Positions 57,162-64,000 of a stretch of DNA of 64,000 nucleotides are shown here, piece by piece (position 1 is the first letter of the stretch; every line of letters starts with the position of its first letter). Location of the stretch: assembly GCF_014656195.1 (NCBI RefSeq), contig NZ_BNBY01000009.1:62001-126000 (forward strand). The letters are read 5' to 3'. The DNA comes from Kitasatospora xanthocidica (GTDB lineage: Bacteria; Actinomycetota; Actinomycetes; Streptomycetales; Streptomycetaceae). The position numbers and the translations under genes are program-made. The notes below the pieces were generated by a model, which saw only the letters and a list, made by a program, of their open reading frames with translations, was not told the DNA's origin and did no database searches.

Positions 57162-57197
57162 TGAGCCCGGGTACCGCCACGTCGGTACCCGGGCTCA
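57162..57197. terminator. Strong terminator after the secreted peptide gene
   Basis: A perfect 15-bp inverted repeat (57162-57176 with 57183-57197) around CCACGT, between the peptide gene and the convergent MMPL gene. Confidence 0.85.
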
Positions 57198-57278
57198 CCG
57201 CTGTCCGCCCGCCGTGCCCTGTCAGTCCCGCGCGAGCCCGTCCGCCCGCCGCGCTCCGTCAGTCCCGCGAGAGCCCCG

Positions 57279-59393
57279 TCAGTCCGGTACGTCCGCCGGC
57301 TCCTGCGCGCCCGGCGCGGCCCGTGCGACCGCCCCGGGCCGGGACAGCAGGCTCGGCCACCACATGTGCCGGTCGAGGTCCATGGTCAGCGCGGTGACCA
57401 GGACCGAGCGCACCACCAGGGTGTCCAGCAGCACCCCCAGCGCCACCGCGAAGCCGATCTCGGCGAAGCCCACCACCGGCAGGGTGCCGAGCACCGCGAA
57501 GGTGCTGGCCAGGATCAGCCCGGCCGAGGTGATCACCCCACCGGTGGCGGACAGCCCGTTCAGCGCCCCCTGCCGGGTGCCGTGCTGGGCGGACTCCTCC
57601 CGGACCCGGGTCATCAGGAAGATGTTGTAGTCGATCCCCAGCGCGACCAGGAAGACGAAGACGAACAGCGGGAACGCGTTGTCCTGGCCCTGGAAGTGGA
57701 AGACGTGCTCGAAGAAGAAGACGCTGATCCCGAGCGCCGCCGCGTACGACAGCACCACGGTCGCGATCAGCACCAGCGGCGCGGTGACGGCCCGCAGCAG
57801 GACGGCGAGGATCAGCAGCACCACGCCGAGGACCAGCGGGATGATCGCCCGGTTGTCGTTGCCGGCGGCGCGTCCGGCGTCCAGGATCACGGCGGTGCTG
57901 CCGCCGACCTTGGCGTCCGCTCCCGGTACGGCGTGCACGGCGGCCCGCACCCGGTCGACGGTGGACTTGGCGGCCCCGCTGTCCGGCGGGTCGGTGAGGG
58001 TGGCCTGGAACAGGGCCTGTCCGCCGTGGACGACCGGCGGCGTGGTGGCGGCCACCCCGGCCGTGGTCCGGGCGGCCTCCCGTACGGCGGGGGCGCCGGT
58101 GCCGGTGGAGATGATCGTGAGCGGCGCGCCGGTGCCGCCCGGGAAGTGCTGCGACAGCACCTGCTGGCCGACCACCGAGTCCGGTTTCCCGGTGAAGGTC
58201 CCGGCGGTGCTGAGGCCGTTGGCGTCGAGTGAGACCAGGCCGACGCAGCAGGCCGCGAGGGCCAGCGCCGTCCCCACCCACACCTTGCGGGGCCGTCGGC
58301 CGATCCAGGCGCCGATGTGCGCCCAGCGTCCGGTCCGGGTCGGTTCCGGGGTGCCGTAGGCGGGCCGGACCGGCCAGAACACCCAGCGGCCGACGATCAC
58401 CAGCAGCGCGGGCAGCAGGGTGAGCATGGCGAGGAGCGCGATCAGCACGCCGATCGCGCAGACCGGGCCGAGGCCGCTGGTGGAGTTCATCTCGGCGATC
58501 AGCAGGCAGAGCATGGAGGCGATCACGGTCGCCGAGGAGGCGAGGATGGCGGGCCCCGCGCGGTGCAGGGCGAAGGCCATCGCCTCGTGCCGGTCCTGGT
58601 GGCGGCGCAGCTCCTCGCGGTAGCGGGCGGTGAGCAGCAGCGCGTAGTCCGTCCCCGCGCCCAGCACCAGGACGATCAGGATGCCGGCGCTCTGCGCGTT
58701 GACGGTCAGGCCGGCGTGCTTGGCGAGGAGGTAGATGAGGGCCTCGGAGACGGTCAGCGCGCCGGCGGCCGTGACCAGCGGCAGGGCCCACAGCACCGGG
58801 CTGCGGTAGGTGAGCAGCAGTAGGACGATCACCACGCTGACGGTGGCGGCGAGCAGCGAGCTGTCGATGCCGGAGAAGGCCGCGGCCTGGTCGGCGCCGA
58901 CCCCGCCGGGGCCGGTGACGTGGGTGGTCATGCCGTTGCTGTCGGCGGCGGCGGTGCGGCGCAGCTGCTCGACGGCGGGCTTCAGGTCGTTCCAGCCGTT
59001 GGTGCCGATGTCGATCGGCACGATGGTCTGCATGGCCTGGCCGTCGGTGGAGACCACCGGGCCGACCACCGGTCCGACGACGTGCGGGACGGCGGCGAAC
59101 TCCACCGCCTCGCGGGTGGCCTCGGCCCGGTCGGCGGGGGTGATGCCCCCGGCGCGCTGGTACACCACGACGGCCTGGGCGGTGTCGACCGGCTGGAAGG
59201 TCCGCTGCTCGTCGAGCACCTGGGTCGACTCGGCGTTGCCGGGCAGCCAGCTGGACGCCTGGTTGTCCTCGGCTCCCATGAGCTTGCCCGCGAGCGGGCC
59301 GAGCGCCACGAGCAGCACCAGCCAGAGGGCGAGCACCACCCACTTGCTGCGGCGTCCGCACGGCAGCGCGGCGAGTTTCCGGGTCGGAGACAT
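57279..59393 (-). CDS. MMPL-family RND transporter
   Basis: A 704-residue membrane protein with the duplicated MMPL layout: helix 1 (KWVVLALWLVLLVALGPLAG), a large outside loop (35-190), five helices (190-340, with ILIVLVLGAGTDYALLLTARYREELRR, where Asp-Tyr is the proton relay), second loop (365-520), and a second helix bundle with the same motif VFVFLVALGIDYNIFLMTRVREE. Family members export lipids, wall precursors or drugs using the proton gradient. No adjacent biosynthetic partner is seen. ATG 59393. Confidence 0.92.
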   Translation of the reverse strand: MSPTRKLAALPCGRRSKWVVLALWLVLLVALGPLAGKLMGAEDNQASSWLPGNAESTQVLDEQRTFQPVDTAQAVVVYQRAGGITPADRAEATREAVEFAAVPHVVGPVVGPVVSTDGQAMQTIVPIDIGTNGWNDLKPAVEQLRRTAAADSNGMTTHVTGPGGVGADQAAAFSGIDSSLLAATVSVVIVLLLLTYRSPVLWALPLVTAAGALTVSEALIYLLAKHAGLTVNAQSAGILIVLVLGAGTDYALLLTARYREELRRHQDRHEAMAFALHRAGPAILASSATVIASMLCLLIAEMNSTSGLGPVCAIGVLIALLAMLTLLPALLVIVGRWVFWPVRPAYGTPEPTRTGRWAHIGAWIGRRPRKVWVGTALALAACCVGLVSLDANGLSTAGTFTGKPDSVVGQQVLSQHFPGGTGAPLTIISTGTGAPAVREAARTTAGVAATTPPVVHGGQALFQATLTDPPDSGAAKSTVDRVRAAVHAVPGADAKVGGSTAVILDAGRAAGNDNRAIIPLVLGVVLLILAVLLRAVTAPLVLIATVVLSYAAALGISVFFFEHVFHFQGQDNAFPLFVFVFLVALGIDYNIFLMTRVREESAQHGTRQGALNGLSATGGVITSAGLILASTFAVLGTLPVVGFAEIGFAVALGVLLDTLVVRSVLVTALTMDLDRHMWWPSLLSRPGAVARAAPGAQEPADVPD

Positions 59394-59479
59394 CAGGGTC
59401 CCCCAGGGAGGCCAGAGGCGATGATTTTTTCCAGCCTGCCATCGGTCCGGCCATCCGGCAGCTCCGGTCCGCCGCCCGG

Positions 59480-59550
59480 CACGGGCCAGACCCTCCCCGC
59501 AGGGGCCAGACCCTCCCCGCAGGGGTCAGACCCTCCCGGCCAGGGTCAGA
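59480..59550. repeat. 21-base tandem repeat near the endonuclease IV stop codon
   Basis: Three to four copies of a ccagaccctccccgcagggg-type unit directly beyond the minus-strand endonuclease IV stop. Possible weak hairpins (CCCCGCAGGGG); a downstream terminator function is possible. Confidence 0.75.
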
Positions 59551-60487
59551 CCCGGACCGCCGCCCGCTCCCGCAGCTCCTTCAGCACCGCGATGTCCATC
59601 GCGTGCCCGGTGCCGTCCCCGCCGTGCTTGCGGTCCGGGGTCTCCACCAGCAGCGGCACGCCGGCGGTCTCCGGGTGCTCGAACAGCTCGCGGAACGGCT
59701 CGGCGCCGATCATCCCGGCGCCGATGTTGGCGTGCCGGTCCTTGCGGGCACCGACGACGTCCTCGGAGTCGTTGGCGTGGATCAGCCGCAGCCGGCCCGG
59801 ACCGGCGGCGGAGGCCAGGGCGTCCAGCGCGGCCGTCACCCCGCCGGGCACCGCCAGGTCGTGTCCGGCGGCGAAGGCGTGGCAGGTGTCCAGGCAGACC
59901 CCGACCTTGGGGTGGCCGTCCAGCGCCTCCACGTACTCGGCCAGTTCCTCCAGCCGCGAGCAGAGCGAGCTGCCCTGACCGGCGGTCGGCTCCAGCAGCA
60001 GCCAGGGCGCGTCCTCGCCGAGCGCGTCGAGCTCGTCCAGCAGCGGCCGGACGTCCTCGCGGACCTGCGCCATCGCCTCGGCCCGACGGGAGCCGCCGCC
60101 GGGCGCGGTGCCGACGGCCGAGCCGGTGTGCAGCACGACGCCGAGGGCGCCGATGGCGTGGCCGCGGCGCAGCGAGTGCCGCAGCGAGTCGGCCGAGCGC
60201 TCGCGGGTGGCCGGGTTGTCCGAGCCGAAGTTGATCAGGTAGGGCGCGTGCACCCAGGCCGGGACGCCCTGTTCGGCGCAGGCGAGGCGGAACTCCTCGT
60301 CCTGGGCCGGGTTCCCCGGGGGAGTGGCCCAGCCGCGCGGGTTGGCCACGAACACCTGCACCGTCTCGGCGCCGACCCGCCGCGCGTACGCCAGGCCCGT
60401 CCCGGCCAGCCCCCGGCCGGCCACCGGGACGTGGGCGCCGATCGGGTTGCGGACGGTGGCGACGGGCGGTACGGGCGCGATGGTCAT
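59546..60487 (-). CDS. nfo: Endonuclease IV (AP endonuclease)
   Basis: A 313-residue TIM-barrel nuclease of the Nfo family. Zinc-ligand regions are visible: HAPYLINFGSDNPATRERS, VLHTGSAVG, LLLEPTAGQGSSLCSRLEEL, VGVCLDTCHAFAAGHDL, LIHANDSEDVVGARKDRHANIGAGMIG and LLVETPD. It cuts DNA at abasic sites in base excision repair. ATG 60487 is preferred because the family N-terminus (NPIGAHVPVAGRGLAGTGLAYARRVGAETVQVFVANPRGW) begins soon after; an upstream ATG at 60607 is in frame. Confidence 0.93.
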   Translation of the reverse strand: MTIAPVPPVATVRNPIGAHVPVAGRGLAGTGLAYARRVGAETVQVFVANPRGWATPPGNPAQDEEFRLACAEQGVPAWVHAPYLINFGSDNPATRERSADSLRHSLRRGHAIGALGVVLHTGSAVGTAPGGGSRRAEAMAQVREDVRPLLDELDALGEDAPWLLLEPTAGQGSSLCSRLEELAEYVEALDGHPKVGVCLDTCHAFAAGHDLAVPGGVTAALDALASAAGPGRLRLIHANDSEDVVGARKDRHANIGAGMIGAEPFRELFEHPETAGVPLLVETPDRKHGGDGTGHAMDIAVLKELRERAAVRV

Positions 60488-60674
60488 GGCCCCGAGGATG
60501 TCACGCGGCCGGACGGGGGTGTCGGGCAGACCGGTACGGCCGTCCCGGGGGAGGCCCGGCGAAACGATCCTCTGTACTCGATCGAGTGAATTCGGGGTGG
60601 TAATCACGACCTCCGAGCTCCGGCTCCGTCACGATCCGTGACCACGTGGACTCCACGACTCCGAGGAGACGACC

Positions 60675-62075
60675 GTGACCACCGCCGAACCCGTCGAGAC
60701 CGTCGACCTGCGCGCCGACCACCTGGTCCGCGACCCCTTCACCGCCTTCGCCGACCTGCGCGAACGCGCCCCGCTCGCCCGCGCCACCATCCCCGGCGTG
60801 GACCCGTTCTGGATCGCCGTCCGCTACCAGGACGTCCGCACCGTGCTGTCCGACCCCCGCTTCGTCAACGACGTGAACACCGTCGACCACCCGGCGGACC
60901 GGACGGGCGCGGCGGGCACGACGGCGGGCGCGCCGGACGCGGCGGACACGACGGGCGAAACGGCGGACACGACGGCTGCGACGGCCGACACGGACCCGGC
61001 CGGGGTGCCCGCCCCCGCCCACCGCACCGAGCAGGTCTGGCGTGCCCGCGGCATGCCGCCCGAGTGCGCCGAGTTCCTGCGCGCCGGGGTCTTCGGTGCG
61101 GACGGCGCCCGGCACCGCCGGATGCGCGGCCTGGTGCACCCGGCCTTCACGGCCGGCGCCGTCGAGCGCCTGCGGCCCCGGATCGAAGGGCTCGCCGAGG
61201 AGTACGCCAGGGCGCTGGCCGAGCACGCCGACCCGGACGGCGTGGTCGACCTGGTCGCGCACTTCGCCTACCCGCTGCCCGTCACGGTGATCTGCGAGCT
61301 GCTCGGCATCCCCGAGTCCGACCGCCCGCAGTGGCGCCGCTGGAGTTCCTACCTCGGCCGGGGCGCCGGGCCCGGGCTGGACGAGGCGCTGCGCGCCATG
61401 GTGGCCGCCGCCCGCGAGCTGATCGAGCGCCGCCGCGCCGAGCCCGCCGAGGACCTGCTCTCCCGGCTGGCCGCCGCCGAGGGCGACACCCTCGACCCGG
61501 TCGAGACCGTCTCGCTGATCCTCAACCTGATCGTGGCCGGGCACGAGACCACCGCCACCCTGATCGGCAACGGCACGGCCGCGCTGCTCGCCCACCCCGA
61601 GCAGCTGGCCCTGGTCCGCGAGGACCCGGCCCGGCTGCCCGCCGCCGTCGACGAGCTGATGCGCTGGCGCGGACCGACCATCGGCGGCGTGCCGCGCTAC
61701 GCGACCGAGGACCTCACCCTGGCCGGCACCCTGATCCGCAAGGGCGAGGCGGTGATGCCGATCCTCGCCGGGGCCAACCACGACCCGCGGGTCTACGCCG
61801 AGCCGGAGCGACTGGACGTCTGCCGCGCGAGCGCGCCGGACCGCGACGGGCCGCACGACGCGCACCTCGGCTTCGGCCACGGCGCCCACCGCTGCCTGGG
61901 CGCGGCGCTGGCGCACGAGGAGGCGGTGGTCGCCTTCGGCGCGCTGCTGCGGACCTACCCGCGGCTGGAGCTCGCGGTCGGACCGGAGGCCGTCGAGCGC
62001 GGCCCCAACCCGGCGGCCTGGCACCTCGCCGCCGTGCCCGTCCGCCTCGGCCCGCAGGCCCCGGCGGAGGGCTGA
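60675..62075 (+). CDS. Cytochrome P450 with low-complexity insertion
   Basis: A 466-residue bacterial P450. Oxygen-activation motif AGHETT at 288-293, E-x-x-R as ELMR in VDELMRWRGPT, and heme loop FGHGAHRCLG with the heme ligand Cys407. Unusual: residues about 73-113, between the B helix and the B-C region, are an Ala/Thr/Asp/Gly insertion (GAAGTTAGAPDAADTTGETADTTAATADT) that lies near the usual substrate-access side and is built from ggcggacacgacg-like tandem units. GTG 60675 follows GAGGAGAC. It probably starts a plus-strand group with the beta-helix protein and O-methyltransferase, though a 358-base gap follows. Confidence 0.92.
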   Translation: MTTAEPVETVDLRADHLVRDPFTAFADLRERAPLARATIPGVDPFWIAVRYQDVRTVLSDPRFVNDVNTVDHPADRTGAAGTTAGAPDAADTTGETADTTAATADTDPAGVPAPAHRTEQVWRARGMPPECAEFLRAGVFGADGARHRRMRGLVHPAFTAGAVERLRPRIEGLAEEYARALAEHADPDGVVDLVAHFAYPLPVTVICELLGIPESDRPQWRRWSSYLGRGAGPGLDEALRAMVAAARELIERRRAEPAEDLLSRLAAAEGDTLDPVETVSLILNLIVAGHETTATLIGNGTAALLAHPEQLALVREDPARLPAAVDELMRWRGPTIGGVPRYATEDLTLAGTLIRKGEAVMPILAGANHDPRVYAEPERLDVCRASAPDRDGPHDAHLGFGHGAHRCLGAALAHEEAVVAFGALLRTYPRLELAVGPEAVERGPNPAAWHLAAVPVRLGPQAPAEG

Positions 62076-62433
62076 GCCTCCGCCTCGGGAGCCCGGCCGC
62101 ACCCGCGCCCGGCCGCACCCGACCCTGACCGACCCGCGCCCGACCGCACCCGCGGCCGGGCGCGTCGTCATGTCCGGGCGGAGCACGCCACGCCGGGCCC
62201 GTCCCACCACCGGCCGACGCCCCGTCAGCCCCGCAGCCCAGCCCTGGTGGCGGCTCCACCCGGGCGACCGTACCGTCGACTCGGCCGCACCCACCGGCCG
62301 TCACCACCCGGGTACAGCGCGTCAGCCCACACCCGCCGGCCCGGGCCGAACACCGCGACACGCCGCCCCACACCGCGACACCGTCCCACCCCACCTCGAA
62401 GCACCGCGCGCGCCGAAAGACAGGTCACCACTG
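62076..62433. other. Gene-free region between P450 and beta-helix genes
   Basis: 358 bases, very C-rich on the plus strand, with imperfect repeats of gcacccgcgcccggcc (about 62095-62160). No gene. A promoter for the beta-helix gene is likely here but not evident. Confidence 0.5.
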
Positions 62434-63519
62434 ATGCCCACGCGACGGGTCCACCACCTCGCCGCGGCCACCGCCGCCGCCACCACCGCCCTGACCACCG
62501 TCCTCACCACCCTGGCCGCCGCGCCCGCGGCCCACGCCGTCGACATCGGCCCGGTGCACCTCCTCCGGCCGGGCGAATCGATTCAGCACGCGGTGGACGC
62601 CGCCCACCCCGGCGACACCGTCCTGCTGCTCCCCGGCACCTACCGGGGCAGCGTCCGCATCACCACCCCCGGCCTCACCCTGCGCGGCTCCGGCCCGGAC
62701 ACCGTGGTCACCCCCGGCACCGGTACGGAGAACGCCTGCGCCACCGCCGGGCACGGCATCTGCGTGGACGGCACCGAGGCGAACCCGCTGTCCGGCGTCA
62801 CGGTCGAGTCCCTCGCCGTCACCGGCTTCGCCAAGAACGGCATCGACGCCAGCGGCACCACCGGCCTGACCGTCCGCCGCACCTACGTCCACGACAACGC
62901 CCAGCAGGGCATCAGCCAGGAGATGTCCACCCGGGCCGTCATCGTCCACAACCGCTCGACCGACAACGGCCAGTCCGGCGTCTTCCTCGCCAACTACGCC
63001 TACCGCGAGGGCGGTTCGCCCGACACCGGCGGCACCGTGGTGGAGGGCAACGAGCTGTCCGGGAACCGGGTGGGCGTCACCGTCCGCCGGCTGCGCGGGC
63101 TCACCGTCCAGAAGAACGACATCAGGGGCAACTGCGGCGGCGTCTTCGTGGTCGGCGACGAGGGCGTGCCCCGCGCCGGGAACCTCGACGTACGGAACAA
63201 CCGCGTCGTCGCCAACAACAAGTTCTGCCCGGCCAACCCGCGCCTGGGCGCCATCCAGGGCGCCGGGATCGTGGTCACCGGCACCGAGGACGTCCGGGTC
63301 ACCGGGAACGAGGTCCGCGACAACACCGGCACCTCGGACTTCTCCGGCGGCATCGTCCTCTACAAGAGCGTCGTCGGCGTCCCCAACGCCCGGACCGTCG
63401 TCACCGACAACCGGCTGAGCGGCAACGGCCCGGCCGACCTCGCCGACCGCGACGCCGGCACCGACACCACCTTCGCCCGCAACACCTGCGACCGCTCCGA
63501 GCCCTCCGGCCACTGCTGA
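62434..63519 (+). CDS. Secreted right-handed beta-helix protein
   Basis: A 361-residue exported protein. Signal peptide 1-35 (PAAHA). The rest is a parallel beta-helix of the pectin-lyase/NosD type: it opens with LLRPGESIQHAVDAAHPGDTVLLLPGTYRGSVRI and then has repeated N-x-x-G-V-x-V units (GVTVESLAVTGFAKNGIDASG, TVVEGNELSGNRVGVTVRRL, DVRNNRVVANNK, VRVTGNEVRDNTG). Two cysteine pairs are possible. Members bind or cleave polysaccharides; no catalytic residues could be assigned. ATG 62434 follows GACAGG. Confidence 0.87.
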   Translation: MPTRRVHHLAAATAAATTALTTVLTTLAAAPAAHAVDIGPVHLLRPGESIQHAVDAAHPGDTVLLLPGTYRGSVRITTPGLTLRGSGPDTVVTPGTGTENACATAGHGICVDGTEANPLSGVTVESLAVTGFAKNGIDASGTTGLTVRRTYVHDNAQQGISQEMSTRAVIVHNRSTDNGQSGVFLANYAYREGGSPDTGGTVVEGNELSGNRVGVTVRRLRGLTVQKNDIRGNCGGVFVVGDEGVPRAGNLDVRNNRVVANNKFCPANPRLGAIQGAGIVVTGTEDVRVTGNEVRDNTGTSDFSGGIVLYKSVVGVPNARTVVTDNRLSGNGPADLADRDAGTDTTFARNTCDRSEPSGHC

Positions 63520-63585
63520 ACCCCCCTCACCAAGCCCCCCGCCAAGCCCCCGCTCCCCACCCCCGCTCCACCGGGAAGGACGTCC

Positions 63586-64000
63586 ATGACCACCGCACCC
63601 GCCCACACCAGCCCGCAGGCCGCGATGCGCCTGCGCGAGCTCGTCTTCGGCGCCGCCTGCGCCGCCGCCGTCCGCGCGGCGGCCCGGCTCGGCGTCGCCG
63701 ACGCGCTCGGCGACACCCCGACCGCCGTCACCGACCTCGCCGCCGCGCTCGACACCGAGCCCCGCCAGCTGCGCCGCCTGCTGCGCGCCCTCACCTGCTA
63801 CGGGATCTTCGCCGAGACCGCCGACGACCGCTTCGAGCACACCGAGATGTCCCGGCTGCTGCGCGAGGACGCCCCCAACTCCCTGCGCTACATCTCCCTC
63901 TGGTGCACCGAGCCGTGGACCTGGGAGGCCTGGCCGAAGCTGGACGAGGCGGTCCGCTCCGGCCGCAACGTCTTCCCCGAGCTGTTCGGCAAGGAGTTCT
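63586..64000 (+). CDS. O-methyltransferase, N-terminal part (cut by window edge)
   Basis: The frame from ATG 63586 stays open to the window end (138 codons) and starts TTAPAHTSPQAAMRLRELVFGAACAAAVRAAARLGVADALGD, the dimerisation domain of methyltransferase_2-type SAM-dependent O-methyltransferases, with the winged-helix LDTEPRQLRRLLRALTCYGIFAETADDRFEHTEMSRLLREDAPNSLR. These often decorate polyketide or aromatic natural products. GGGAAGGA precedes the start. The SAM-binding part lies beyond the window. Confidence 0.85.
   Translation, partial: MTTAPAHTSPQAAMRLRELVFGAACAAAVRAAARLGVADALGDTPTAVTDLAAALDTEPRQLRRLLRALTCYGIFAETADDRFEHTEMSRLLREDAPNSLRYISLWCTEPWTWEAWPKLDEAVRSGRNVFPELFGKEF

Overview
The window is very GC-rich chromosomal DNA with strong G/C bias at third codon positions, GTG starts, and many TetR, LuxR, IclR and Lrp regulators. 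This points to a streptomycete. The mature part of the secreted ribonuclease at 4137-4529 is close to RNase Sa, first known from Streptomyces (now Kitasatospora) aureofaciens, so a Kitasatospora-type or near Streptomyces genome is likely. I see no rRNA, tRNA, CRISPR array, transposase or prophage block. Both ends cut genes: an AEC permease on the left and an O-methyltransferase on the right.

Left part (1-19.7 kb): HD-domain protein, secreted lysozyme-like protein, a fused acyl-CoA carboxyltransferase, RNase Sa homologue, MOSC protein, TetR, two Usp-like proteins, an epimerase/aldo-keto reductase pair divergent from an Lrp regulator, an IclR regulator divergent from a complete carbohydrate ABC import operon, a glyoxalase-like protein, an AlkB-like dioxygenase, a SnoaL-like protein and a LuxR regulator.

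Middle (19.7-30.9 kb): a minus-strand catabolic cluster. From a well-formed promoter at about 30.86 kb it encodes an aryl-CoA ligase fused to a thioesterase, a salicylyl-CoA 5-hydroxylase-type two-flavoenzyme fusion, a nitrilase, gentisate 1,2-dioxygenase, a fumarylacetoacetase-family hydrolase and a maleate isomerase. A PaaX regulator and an amidohydrolase follow. Together they can be read as nitrile or carboxylate to aryl-CoA, to gentisate, to maleylpyruvate, to maleate plus pyruvate, to fumarate.

31-38 kb: a two-component system, a one-TM lipid- or wall-facing protein, an LRV repeat protein, and a coupled GNAT/glycosyltransferase-like pair whose promoter carries a DasR-like (dre) site. 38-45 kb: an endolysin-like protein without signal peptide, a small membrane protein, an LLM flavoenzyme, and an operon of three Roadblock/LC7 proteins plus a PATAN-like protein and a 74-codon gene coupled at both ends, with no GTPase or kinase. 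45-64 kb: tandem Nudix protein, SGNH hydrolase and two glycosyltransferases in one operon, two TetR systems with clear palindromic operators, a secreted HNH nuclease, an APC transporter, an MMPL transporter, endonuclease IV, a P450, a secreted beta-helix protein and the start of an O-methyltransferase.

The observation I rate highest is a pair of small RNA genes (about 7974-8120 and 41532-41690). They share 70 of 74 core bases, an extended -10 promoter at the same distance, paired base changes that keep two helices, and a different strong terminator hairpin each. The window is also rich in short in-frame tandem repeats inside otherwise ordinary proteins.
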